Shown: piece after piece, positions 12,681 to 22,977 of the stretch | Layout of the letters: each line of letters starts with the position of its first letter | How positions within the stretch are numbered: the stretch's first letter is position 1 | Translations under genes and position numbers: made by a program | The notes under the pieces: generated by a model | What the model saw: only the letters and a program-made list of their open reading frames with translations | What the model was told of the DNA's origin: nothing | Databases searched by the model: none | DNA from: Salvia splendens | Taxonomy: Eukaryota; Streptophyta; Magnoliopsida; Lamiales; Lamiaceae | Direction: 5' to 3' | DNA length: 64,000 nucleotides | Assembly: GCF_004379255.2 (NCBI RefSeq) | Contig: NC_056049.1 | Span: 20,630,063-20,694,062, forward strand

Positions 12681-13538
12681 CCTAGGCTTGCACACGGTTC
12701 AGGAACCGCCGGTTTCGGTTTATGAACCGGCGGTTCACGGTTCATGAAATGCATGAACCGAAACCAGCCCGCCTAGGGTCCCGGCGGTTCCGGTTCCGGT
12801 TCAAAAAACTGGCGGTTCAAAACCGCCGGTTTTCTGCCTGAACCGGCGGTTCTGGGCTGGTTCGGCGGTTCGGCCAAATTTTTTTTTTTGGTATTTTTCA
12901 GTTAAATTACGACTCCAGCGTGTAATATTTATTCAACTTAAAATTAACTACTTAGGGTTTTGGTGGTGAGACAGCTATTTTGTTTTCACGTTTCGTTTGA
13001 AAATGTCTTCCTATTTGAATTTAACTACTGTAGCTTCAACACCTTTCAATAGTTTGATTGCTTGGCGTAGGCCGTAGGGTTATGATATTTTGTATATGAT
13101 GCAGAATTCAGTGGTACTGTTTCAAAAAAGTACGATGAAAGTTGCAATTTTATTGAAATTACACGTTTACAAGTTACAACAATTACAAATCAAAAAATTT
13201 AAATACAAGTTACAACAATTACAACTTACAAGTGTTGACAAAAAAGACTTAGAAGTTCTTATTAAAAAAATTATAAGTATATATACTCTTAATCGGCGAA
13301 GGAGATATTTCTACATAACTAAATTAAGGACACCTTTAGCAATTCAACTTTAAATGTTGAGTTTAATCTAACAATCAACAATTATAGTAGAATTGTCAAA
13401 AGTTTCTCGGATTTATCCGTATAGAGAAATCTACTGCATCGACTAGAGTATATACAAATACATTTATGTAATTGTATTTGCATATTTTTAAAATAGAAAC
13501 AAATGCGAAAAAAAGAAATAAAGGAAAAAAGACATGAA

Positions 13539-13567
13539 CTCAACTTAAATTTAAAATTTAAGTTGAG
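13539..13567. repeat. Perfect short palindrome in the hAT remnant
   Basis: Two perfect 14-bp arms (CTCAACTTAAATTT and its complement) are separated by one A. It lies past the transposase stop, in the element's 3' region, and could form a hairpin in DNA or RNA. Confidence 0.6.
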
Positions 13568-13724
13568 ATGCCTACGTATCCCCAATACTCATTTGCATTA
13601 GGGAATCAAAGCCCACATAGTTCTCTTACATTACTTACCTATTTGGCTTGGCCGGCGGCGGTTTACGGTTGGCCTACGATTCATCCCCGGCGAATTCATC
13701 TTGTGATCCATCCTGACGATCATC

Positions 13725-13865
13725 CTAATCATTTTCTTGTTCTCTGACGTCGGCTTTGGCCCAATCATCAAGTAACATCACGGCTTCCATATTTTTCACC
13801 GAGAGCTTACTTCTTGATTCATCCAACACACGTGAGCCAACACTAAAAGCGTTCGAGAAGAGGTT
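13725..13865 (-). pseudogene. hAT transposase C-terminal (dimerisation) fragment
   Basis: The minus-strand frame reads FSNAFSVGSRVLDESRSKLS, then VKNMEAVMLLDDW and a stop at 13725-13727. The A-F-S-x-G-x-R-V-L-D-x-x-R-S-x-L-S-x-K-x-x-E-A-L/V pattern with the following D-D-W is the conserved end of hAT transposases. The residues before it do not match the usual A-S-E-S start and upstream domains are absent. Confidence 0.75.
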
Positions 13866-13866
13866 G

Positions 13867-14118
13867 TGTCAAAGATTGGAGAATAATTGTACTGAATAAT
13901 TGATTGATTAGGATTGATTCATTTACATATTGTCCTAGAATAGATTGATTACAATTGATTGTGTTTTACATAGATAAGAAATAATCACACGTATATATTG
14001 AGGTGTTGAATTACATTCTAAACACAACACAAAAATACAAAAACATCTTGTACTTTCAAAACTCTCTCAATATGCATTACCCTATGAATCTCGCATCTCT
14101 CTATTACCATCTTTAAGA
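13867..14118 (+). repeat. 5' LTR of Copia-2
   Basis: Starts TGTCAAAG and ends CCATCTTTAAGA directly before the primer-binding site. The terminal pair is TG..GA rather than TG..CA, and both LTRs share this. Compared with the 3' LTR it lacks about 19 bp near the start. Confidence 0.85.
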
Positions 14119-14130
14119 TGGTATCAGAGC
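14119..14130 (+). other. Primer-binding site of Copia-2 (initiator tRNA-Met)
   Basis: TGGTATCAGAGC is complementary to the 3' end of plant initiator methionine tRNA and follows the LTR with no spacer. Confidence 0.85.
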
Positions 14131-14224
14131 AGGTTTATTCGGGCTTGAGACTCAGAAAAAATATCAACATTGTCTCGAGTACCTTCCCCTGCCTTTTGAA
14201 ACCTGCAAAAACACAACCAACAAG

Positions 14225-15300
14225 GTGTCAGATTCTGAATCTGATACCCCTCCAAAGAACAATCAACCCATAACCCTTTCAGCCGAACAATTTAATGAAT
14301 TCATGAGAATGAGTAAGTCTCAGAAAATCCCAACCCATCAACATTCTTCTTTGGAATCATTAGGCGAGGTGCGCCTAACAGAAAAACTCAATGGGGACAA
14401 TTATCCCCTAATGGGAAAAACTGATGAGACGAGCCATCCGTCGAAAAGGTCCGGCATCTCACATAACAGGAGTTACTGATCCTCCCCCACCGACCGACCA
14501 AAACTACAACCAATGGCAGCAGCGGGATGATTGTTGCTTCAACTAGATCATAAACAACATCGACACCAGCCTCGTCAATGAGGTCTCTCAATACGAAACG
14601 GCCTACGACTTATAAGAAAGTTTGGCCACAACATATGGAAGCGGCGCTGATCAATTCCAAATCGCAGACAAGCTTACAGTTTGAGACAAGGAAATCTATC
14701 ATTCGAAAGTCTATGGCAAAAGCTTCAAGATTTATGGAGTCAATTGACACTCGGGATCCAAACTCAATGGACACTCCATCCAGCATCCAAACCCAGTTCA
14801 TTTGGGCACTAGATGACCGATACGATAAAATCAAGAAAGAAATCCTGAATATGGATACGATACCGACGGAGAGGAAGGCTTACGGACTGGTCAAACGGGA
14901 GTCCGCAAATGAGAAATTGTTGAACCCAGAACCCAAGGAGTTTGGAATCGGAGTGGGACTCGCCGTGTTCGACAAAAATCAAACACCCACCGCACAGAAC
15001 CACTCAACCACCGAAACCCTAGTTACCGAAAGGAGGAAAACAAGAGTAAATTGGTATGCAATCACCGTGGAGGAAAAAATCATACCAAAGATACATGTTT
15101 TCACATCCACGGGTTCCCGGAGTGGTAGGAGGAGATGAAGAAGGCTGGACAGGCCCGAAATGCAGGTCGGAACAATGGAGGTGGAAGAGCTTCAGCAACC
15201 GTTGCCATTGACCGCGCCATCTACACTGAAAAATTGGCTGGCGGCAGCGGCGGTAGGGACGAGAGCCAAATCGAGGAGAAGCCGACCATCACATCTGTAT
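14225..15300 (+). pseudogene. Copia-2 gag with damaged zinc knuckle
   Basis: Frames at 14225-14479 and 14578-15138 show a gag-like start (ITLSAEQFNEF, then LTEKLNGDNY) and an alpha-helical middle with WALDDRYDKIKKEIL. From 15057 a CCHC-type knuckle is seen in another frame as C-N-H-R-G-G-K-N-H-T-K-D-T-C, with Arg in place of the second Cys, followed by the HGFPEW motif and a TAG. Frameshifts and the changed zinc ligand make a working nucleocapsid unlikely. Confidence 0.7.
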
Positions 15301-15739
15301 CCATAGCAATAACATAGTCAGAGGTACAGTATTATCGATCAGAAACATCACCAACAGTGGTAGCGGCCAAGAGGGGACGAATGAAGAGGCTAGGGTTCCC
15401 ATAAGCGAAAGGGGTACGGCGGCGGTGGCTAGGGTTCCCAAAATTGAAGGTGAAAACAACCATTATATACTCTCAACTGTCCGAAATCCCAAACCTACCC
15501 CACAAAAAAAAAACCGAAATCCCAAACCCAACCCCAATTCCCAACCCTCTCCCATAATCCACCCCACAACTCCCTTAAATCCCAAACTGACCCCCACCTC
15601 ATATCAACCTCACAAATTCCACCCCATAATTCTGTGATATTTCAGAATGATCCCCACATCGCCAAAACTTTGCAAATTACTCTCTATCCTTCCATGGTTG
15701 TCAAAAAGCAGCCCTCTATACCCTGTCGAAACTCCTTGA

Positions 15740-16960
15740 CGCCTAAGCATGTTCCTCCACATCCATATCAGGCATGAAAGACCATCACTAGATTTTGCGA
15801 CAGACACAATTTCATTTAAAGCCTCAGATTTTGTATCCATCTCCACTTCCAAGAAATCCTACGTCCAAACTGCCAGTGGGGACCTAGCACAAGTCATGGG
15901 GGCGGGCACAATAAACATTTCGCCCACTCTATGCCTTTCTAGTTGTCTTTATGTCCCGTAATTATCATTTAAGCTCTTATCTATCAGTCATGTGACTAAG
16001 GAGCTTAACTGTAAATTACTAATGCAACCTCAATTTTGCATGTTGCAGGATATCAAGACGGGGACGAGATAGCCCAACAGAGTGTTGCGATGATGCTAAC
16101 TTCCGGACCGACAGACAGACAAGCTTAGCTTTGGCATCGTCGGTTAGGGCACCCATCCCTATGATATTTTTGCTTACTTTTTCCTGAATTAGTTACTTCT
16201 ATGAACTCTTTTCATTGTGATACTTGTGTGTTGGCCAAAAACCATAGACATTCTTTCAAGTTGAACGATACTAGAATGCAATCTCCTTTTGCTTTGGTAC
16301 ATGCTGATGTTTGGGGTCCTGCCCCTATCACTAGGGGACAAAGTTTTCGATTCTTGATACTTTTATTGATGACTACTCACGCATGACTTGGTTCTATTTT
16401 TTGAAGAATAAGCATGAAGTTTTTGATAAATTCGTAGATTTTTATAACCTTATTCAAACCCGGTATAATCATAGCATCCAAATTCTTAGATTCGACAATA
16501 GGGGGTGGGGGAGTTTGTCAACAATAAAATGCAAGACTTTTTTAGGATAAATGGACTAGTCCCTCAAACCTCGTGTGCTACACTCCATAACAAAATGGGG
16601 TAGCCAAAAGAAAAAACCGATATATCCTTGAAATTACCCAAGCCCTCTTAATTGAATCCAAAATACCAAAATTCTTTTGGCCCGAAGCTATAGCCACCGC
16701 AGTATACCTTATAAATCGCATACCCACTGGAATCCTTAGCTTCAAAACTCCTTTAGATGTTTTTTCAAACCACTTTGAAATCCAATCATCCTTATCCCTT
16801 GAGCCCAGAGTGTTTGGCTTTTCAGTCTTTGTTCATATCCCAAAACACGAACGTTCCAAATTCAATTCCTGCGCTCTCGAGTGTGTCTTTCTTGGTTATG
16901 GAAAAAATTAGAAAGGTTGCAGGTGCTATGACCCGACAACCTGTCGGATGCACACCACCA
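15740..16960 (+). pseudogene. Copia-2 protease/integrase region, degraded
   Basis: The GAG-pre-integrase and integrase zone is recognisable at 16201-16386: C-x-x-C in CDTCVLAKNHRHSF, then ALVHADVWGPAPI holding the first catalytic Asp. Further on, 16590-16750 still translates in pieces to the usual N-R-x-I-L-E / FWPEAI / YLINRIPTG layout, but with frame changes and stops. No intact D-D-E core remains. Confidence 0.65.
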
Positions 16961-17289
16961 TGAATTATGACTTGTGAATGGCGAATACTTCTACACCCAA
17001 TCTAGTAGTCAGGGGTAAACACAACCTTCAGACAATAGTCCAAACAATGACCTCCTAGATTGGCTACCAGATATTGGTCCAAGGGAAAACCACCACTTAG
17101 GGGGAGAACCACATCCAGGAGAACACCAGACAGGGATAGAGTCACAGCCAAGCGCTGTCACAGATGTTGGTCCAACTGAGGAAGTTAGCGGCACCGCCGG
17201 GCCGTCAAGCCCTGAAATACAGAATGGAGAGCAAAGTGACATTGTCCAACCATCAACCCCTTCTTCGATTCCTGAGGTAAACAGTTCAT

Positions 17290-19440
17290 ATTTCGATAAT
17301 ATACCTTCAAAATGCACTAATCTTGATAGGGGGCAATAATGAAGAATGTGGAACCAGTGGAAGAAATGGAGATACTGGAGAACCATATAAGTTACCCCCC
17401 AAGAGTACAAGAGGAATCCCTCCTCGAAGATACTCACCAGATTGGAAAGGGAGAAAGGCAAAATATGTAGTATCAAATATTGCTCAAGGTCACCTATCAG
17501 AAATGGTCCTGGCCTTCGAAGCTGCCTTATATGAGGAGGAAGAAATTCCACAATCATTTGAAGGCAAGAAAACACAAACATCGGAGAGAAGCCGTGAAGA
17601 ATGAGATAGATACCCTGGTCAAAAAGGCACATGGGAGAAATGCACGTTGGCTAAAGGAAATAAGCCAGTTGGATGTCTATGGATATTCACCACAAAAAAA
17701 AGAGCAGATGGTTCAATCGAGAGATACAAGGCGAGACTTGTGGCGAAAGGATACACCTAGGTGTATGGATGGATTATGAAGAAACATTCTCCCCAGTTGC
17801 TAAGATGGATACTGTGTGAGCCCTACTGTCTGTAGCAGTGTGCAAAGATTGGCCACTACACCAGTTCGACTGGCCTTCGAAGCTGCCCTATATGAGGAGG
17901 AAGAAATTCCACAATCATTTGAAGAGGCAACAAAACACAAACATTGGAGAGAAGCCATGAAGAAGGAGTTAGATGCCCTAGTAAAAAACAACACATGGGA
18001 AATATGCACGTTGCCTAAATGAAAAAAGCCAGTTGGATGTCGATGGATATTCGCCATAAAAAAGAAGAACTTATGGTTCAATCGAGAGATACAATGCGAG
18101 AATTGTGGCGAAAGGATACACCCAAGTGTATGAGGAGGATTATGAAGAAACATTCTCCCCAGTTGCTAAGATGGATACTGTGCGAGCCCTACTGTCTGTA
18201 GCAGTGTGCAAAGATTGGTCACTACACCAGTTCGATGTCACCAATGTCTTCCTCCATGGAGAGTTAGAAAAAAACCAAGGAGGTGTACATAGAAGTTTCA
18301 TTAGGATTCTCTGAACAGTTTGAAGGAGGAGAAGTTTGTCGACTACGGAAAACATTATATGGATTGAAGCAATCTCCATGAATTTGGTGCGGAAGGTTCT
18401 GCCAGGCAATGTTCACACATGGATTCAAACAAAGCCATTCCGACCACACACTCTTCACAAAAAGGAGAGACTCTAAGGTAACATGTCTGATTATTTACGT
18501 TGATGACATGATCATTACTGGAGACGACGTGGAAGAAATCCAGAGTTTGAAGGAAAACTTATTTAGAGAATTCGAGATGAAAGATCTAGGAGCATTGAAA
18601 TACTTCTTGGGGATAGAAGTGTTGAGATCCAGACACGGAATATCCCTAAGATAAAAGAAGTACGTACTAGACTTGCTAGCAGAAACTGGTCTTCTCGAAT
18701 ACAAACCCGCAGACACTCCAATGATTCCCAACCATGGCTTGAAAATAGAAGAAGGGGTCGATCTCGTAGATAGAGAAAGGTATCAACGACTTGTCGAAAA
18801 ACTCATCTATCTCTCACATACCTGATCCGACATCACGTATGCAGTTGGCATAGTGAGCTAGTTCATGCACGAACCTCAAGCTAATCATATGGAGGCCGCT
18901 TTGAGGATCGTACGATATCTGAAAGGTACAATATGATATGGAGCATTTCTAGCACAGAGAGAAGACTTGGAGATTGATGGATACACTGATGCTGATTGGG
19001 CAAGCAATCCAATGGATAGAAAATCTACGTGAGGCTACATCGGGGGCAACTTGGTTACTTGGAGAAGTAAGAAATAAAAGGTTGTAGCTCTATCAAGCAT
19101 CGAGGCTGAGTTCCGAGGAATGAAAAGTGGACTCATGGAAATCCTATGGCTAAGAAGACTGCTCACAGAAATTGGCTTTCCACCTACTTGAAAGAGCCAA
19201 CTGTTCTGTGACAACAAAGCGGCCATTAGTATCTCAGAAAATCCAGTGCAACACGACAGAACGAAGCACGTGGAAGTTGATCGGCACTTCATCAATGAAA
19301 AACTAGAATGAGGCATTATTGAATTCCCATTTGTCCGATCCGAGGAACAACTTGCAGACATACTGACCAAAGCAGTTCATCCAAAGGTCTTCAAAGAGAT
19401 ACTGGGCAAGTTAAGCATCAGAGATACCACTTCTCAATTT
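17290..19440 (+). pseudogene. Copia-2 reverse transcriptase and RNase H, degraded
   Basis: A linker segment (PPKSTRGIPPRRYSPDW) leads into RT. YVDD is preserved at about 18496-18507 within CLIIYVDDMIITGDD, and the EFEMKDLGALKYFLGIEV segment follows. RNase H is readable around 18970-19340 ([28 protein letters not shown]). At least seven in-frame stops interrupt the last 800 bp, mostly TGA or TAG/TAA one transition away from Trp, Arg or Gln codons. The RT start is also duplicated in tandem. Confidence 0.8.
17510..18235 (+). repeat. Tandem duplication of about 361 bp inside Copia-2 RT
   Basis: Copy 1 (17510-17870) and copy 2 (17871-18235) both start TGGCCTTCGAAGCTGCC and run through the same RT N-terminal sequence to CCAGTTCGA. 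They differ by scattered substitutions and small indels, and both carry stops. The joint is directly head to tail. Confidence 0.85.
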
Positions 19441-19449
19441 GAGGGGTGG

Positions 19450-19720
19450 TGTCAAAGCATATCAAATGGAGAGAAAATTAGAGAATAATTGTAGAGAATA
19501 ATTGATTGACTAGGATTGATTCAATTACATAATGTCCTAGAATAGATTGATTACAATTGATTGTATTTTCCATAGATAGGAAATATTCACACGTATATAT
19601 TGAGGTGCTGAATTACATTGTAAACACAACACAGAAATACAAAAACATCTTATACTCTCAAAACTCTCTCAATATGCATTGCCCTATGAATCTCGCCTCT
19701 CTCGATTACCATCTTTAAGA
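19450..19720 (+). repeat. 3' LTR of Copia-2
   Basis: Preceded by the purine tract GAGGGGTGG (19441-19449), starts TGTCAAAGCATATC, ends CCATCTTTAAGA, followed by the target duplicate GGTTG. Confidence 0.85.
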
Positions 19721-19725
19721 GGTTG

Positions 19726-20388
19726 TATGTTCTTGAACAACCGCCTACATGTCTTGGTATTTGGTTATTACATGACAGGCTAGGAATTTCTTATACTCGC
19801 TACTATATAGTCTCTTTCGGGCTTTGTCCGCTTTCATTACCAAAAAAAATCAATTGATCGTGATTCACGAACCGAAGTATTGTTAGGTGCAATATTTAAT
19901 TATAAAAGCAATAAATTATCCGACCTTTTGTTCTTCGCATTATTAGGTTTATTGAATCATTTTCTCATTGAAATCTCACTCAATATAATAACTAGGGTTG
20001 AACTATTAATATTTGTACTTAAAACATGATTGTAAATATCATAAAGTTTATTGTTGTTGATGGTTCCTCACAAATTGCAAAATTGAAACTGACTTAGTAA
20101 ATTAAAGTTGAAGTATTAATATGTATAAATATGTGTAGCAGAATTTGTTTTGAATATAAAAAAAAATCAAAATCAATTGCACCTCCACCTCCTCCACCTC
20201 CACCTCCATCTCCACCGGGACAAGAAAGAATCATCTAATTTGTTGTGTTGCTCGTGCATTAATATATTATCTTTAAACTCCACACTTTGCTTTAAGATTA
20301 AAGATGTGTGATTAAAGTTAAATACCAATTATATGAAAGTGTTTGATTTTAAAATCCATCTATGTAAACATATCATGGATAAAAAAAT
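19726..20388. other. Unassigned sequence right of the nested cluster
   Basis: If the nest were intact, the rest of the hAT element and of Copia-1 should resume here, but I recognise neither. A segment ending CGCTTTCATTACC plus eight A (to about 19848) resembles a non-LTR element tail. At 20177-20220 a CCACCT-rich run reads as a short proline-rich peptide (APPPPPPPPPSPPG), possibly a scrap of the neighbouring proline-rich gene family. Confidence 0.4.
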
Positions 20389-20389
20389 A

Positions 20390-20658
20390 CACCATCCATC
20401 TTAAAAAGTATGAATATTTAGTTCATTACAAGTTTTAATATATAATTGGTAAATTAAGATAAAGAGATAAAAGGTAGTGTAAGTAGTGTTAGTGGAGAGT
20501 GGGCTTCCCATCATTAGTAGTGTTGTGTAATGGTATAAGTTATAAATAAAATGACAAGTAGAAGTAATGTGTTGTTTAACTATTCCAAAGTTAGAAAGTT
20601 CATTTTCCAAGGACTGACTAATAAGGAAATTTTTAATACTTTTGAGGGACGAAGGAAG
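20390..20658. mobile_element. Stowaway-like MITE
   Basis: TA-flanked; starts CACCATCCATCTTAAAAAG and ends GAGGGACGAAGGAAG before TA. The interior carries the AATGGTATAAGTTATAAAT-type filler common to these elements. Confidence 0.65.
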
Positions 20659-20999
20659 TACTAAAAGTATATCAACAATAGGATTATGATCAATGTCGAA
20701 CTAATTTCGAGCGCCGAATTGTTAAACCCTTCATTTTTAGTTCATTTTAGAACATTATAGATAACATTGAATTTATTTTTGGTTCACTTTAGTTCATTTT
20801 ACACGGAGTTCATTTCTAGAATGAATTAAAAGATCTTAAAATGAATTTTGTGATATCTAGTATTGAATTATATGTTGTTTCGACTGTTTAATACTAGGAA
20901 TGAGTTATGCATATATCACAACCATGGACAATATACACGATAAAGTTTGACTATACCTCGGCAATAATCATATTATATGTTTATTCATGTTTATATGTA

Positions 21000-21720
21000 C
21001 ACTAAAATATAAAAGTACAACCCTTTATTCTTGGCAACAATAATTTGCACCAACATAAACTAGCAATCAGTAAATGTGTAACACTCCGCAAGTAGCTTGT
21101 TTATGATAATATCTTCTTGAGTAAAGTTTAACCTTGATGGATGAAGATAACTGGTGGCTTTAACAAGAAAGAAACATGTTAAATCACAAAATAGAAACTT
21201 TTTATTTAAAACATGATATTACTGTAAAGGAATTTATTGTATATTTTGTCAAATGGAAGTATAATATGAAGGTAATTAAGGGTGGAATATTTAGAGAGAT
21301 TAAGATGAACGTGGTGATGTTGGGGGGTTAAGTTTGAGCCGAGGAACTTAATGGTGGAAAAGGGTAAGCTAGTAGTGGGGACGCTGAGGTGGAAGTGGAA
21401 GTGGTCATGGAAAATGAGGAGGTCGATGTGGAACTAGACGAGGTGAGGGTGGCAGCGGGAAACGCGGGAGTGGGGCTGGAGGCGAAGGTGGTGGTAGGGG
21501 GTGGGGAACGTGGAGGTGGGGGTGGAGGCGAACGAGGAGACGGTGGTGGCGGGGGTGGGGAACGCGGAGGTGGGGGTGGAGGTCGTCTAGGAGAAGGCGG
21601 GGGAGGCGGTCGGGGTGAAGGTGTTGCCTAACTATTTATTATAGCGATAAATAGTTAGGCAAATATAGAAAATGCAAACTAATTAAAGTACAAACATTGC
21701 TGCTAAAGTATAATCAATAG
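21000..21720 (-). pseudogene. Truncated paralog of the proline-rich protein gene
   Basis: The minus-strand frame from about 21628 down to TAA (21328-21330) reads as ATPSPRPPPPPSPRRPPPPP, then repeated RSPPPP blocks, then a Ser/Thr-rich tail ending SSSAQT. There is no signal peptide or repeat array. The downstream flank (21010-21330) closely matches the 3' flank of the intact gene at 36310-36650, sharing GCAAGTAGCT, ATATCTTCTTG and AAAGGAATTTATT in the same order. The upstream side is joined directly to sequence like the intact gene's promoter-distal region, so most of the coding part has been deleted. Confidence 0.7.
21624..21662. repeat. Perfect 16-bp inverted repeat at the pseudogene breakpoint
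   Basis: TTGCCTAACTATTTAT at 21624-21639 and its exact complement at 21647-21662 are separated by TATAGCG. It sits at the join between proline-rich coding remnant and upstream-type sequence, suggesting a templated or foldback repair event. Confidence 0.75.
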
Positions 21721-21868
21721 TCCACTAATTCATTTCACTCATATTTTATTATAAAATTAATATATTAAAATGGATCTCACATTCTGCTATCTTTTTCTAC
21801 CAACTCTCCTTGTACTTTTTAAACCTGTACCGAACTCAAATGAGACTCCTAATGGCAGATGGAGGGAG
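21720..21868. mobile_element. Stowaway-like MITE, left end missing
   Basis: The right end GATGGAGGGAG is followed by TA, and the body (TATTTTATTATAAAATTAAT, then TGGATCTCACATTC) matches Stowaway filler. The opposite terminus is absent because the sequence joins proline-rich gene flank at about 21719. Confidence 0.55.
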
Positions 21869-22105
21869 TACTACATAATAGCCATCAAATTATAAAGTTT
21901 GGTCAAATTCTGGTCGTGCTCACAATTTTTTAGATTGGAATATTAAACCACAAAATTTTGATTTTTCTCATTTGTATATAAATCGACGTCTTTTGGTGAT
22001 ATTAAAAACAACATTATTCTAATAGAATAAGAAAGAAATGAGAACAAAAAGGCAAATAAAAGAGAAAAAATAGTACATTAATCTATGTACGTGGATAGAT
22101 TAATA

Positions 22106-22328
22106 CACCCTCCGTCTGACGAGTATATGCACTCTTTCCTTTTTAGTCTGTCCCACAAGAATATGCAATTTCCAATTTTAGAAACTCTTTTCACTATAAT
22201 AAGGTGAGACTCATTCTCAACTAACAATACTTTATTTACTTTTTCTCTCTATATCACTCTTACTTTCTCAATTTTGCATTAAAATTCGTGTCGTATTCAA
22301 AGTGCATATTATTTGGGGACGGAGACAG
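22106..22328. mobile_element. Stowaway-like MITE
   Basis: TA-flanked; CACCCTCCGTCTGACGAG at one end and GGGGACGGAGACAG at the other. It is the reverse-oriented relative of the copy at 1085-1315. Confidence 0.75.
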
Positions 22329-22555
22329 TAATATTTACATGAATAAGAAAGGTTAATCATATCGTTGAATCCCTACATGGATTTACATGGTTAATATTTT
22401 CCACCAATTACATAAACTTAGATCAGTTATAAATAAAATTAATTAATTGATGTCCATGAGAAATATATTTAGATTTTCTGGTGATGATCTAACATAAAGT
22501 ATTATCATCGCCATTGGGGTCCGCCGATGTTCTAATTAGTTATAACTGCTGCTTA

Positions 22556-22841
22556 GGATCATCTTCAAAGGTACACTAAAACTTAAAATGTGATAGGTTA
22601 TTAGCTCCAATAGTACTCCAAAACCTCTTCTATTTTTGGTTTTGGAAAAAAATACCTATCTTTAGGTTTACACTAAATCTAAACTCAAAAAATTTTCAAA
22701 TTTTGTGAGTAAAAAGAGCATAATATAGAGAATATTCTTTTAAGTTTAAATTTAGTGTAAATGGTTTGAGTAAAATCAAATTTAATGTGATATCTACACT
22801 AAAATAAGTTTGAGTTTAATGTAAATGGTTGGAGATGCTCG
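22556..22841. mobile_element. Tourist/Harbinger-like MITE
   Basis: The TTA duplicate is at 22553-22555 and 22842-22844. Termini GGATCATCTTCAAAGG and GGTTGGAGATGCTCG are inverted repeats with a few mismatches, matching the GAGCATCTCCAA-type ends of plant Tourist elements. The AAATTTAGTGTAAAT and TTTACACTAAAT phrases inside are also mutually inverted. Confidence 0.65.
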
Positions 22842-22977
22842 TTAATAAAAGCGTTAATCAAGGTCGCAATTCGAACCCGGTTTATTTGTTTCATAATTTA
22901 TTATTGTTTGTGTACCTCCAATTTTTATTTGTTCGAGGAAGGACTAGAGTAAGTCCATGTAAATATCATAAATATAT

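Larger units (their letters stand above)
7977..12682 (-). mobile_element. Ty1/copia retrotransposon, 5'-truncated (Copia-1)
   Basis: Minus-strand element with a 3' LTR on the left (7977-9457), a polypurine tract next to it and pol running up to 12682. There it is cut by a hAT terminal sequence. Domain order on the minus strand is protease, integrase, reverse transcriptase, RNase H, as in Copia elements. The gag and 5' LTR are not found on the far side of the insertion, so the element is incomplete. Confidence 0.85.
12683..13866 (-). mobile_element. hAT transposon remnant interrupting Copia-1
   Basis: Left end TAGGCTTGCACACGG is followed by a dense run of GGTTC / CCGGCGGTTC / GAACCG subterminal repeats (12700-12880), a layout typical of hAT ends. 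On the minus strand, a hAT C-terminal dimerisation segment follows further inside. The right part is interrupted by Copia-2, and no matching right end or 8-bp duplicate of TGCATACC (12675-12682) was found. Confidence 0.7.
13867..19720 (+). mobile_element. Ty1/copia retrotransposon with both LTRs and TSD (Copia-2)
   Basis: Two LTRs (13867-14118 and 19450-19720) in direct orientation, PBS next to the first, purine tract GAGGGGTGG next to the second, and the 5-bp target duplication GGTTG at 13862-13866 and 19721-19725. The interior codes for gag, integrase, RT and RNase H in Copia order, but with many stops, indels and an internal duplication. It lies inside the hAT remnant, so it is the youngest layer of this nest, yet its LTRs are visibly diverged (252 versus 271 bp). 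Confidence 0.9.

Noticed and set aside
15135..15637. Independent Pro/Lys-rich host ORFs
   Set aside because: They lie inside Copia-2 between gag and integrase, in shifted frames of element sequence.
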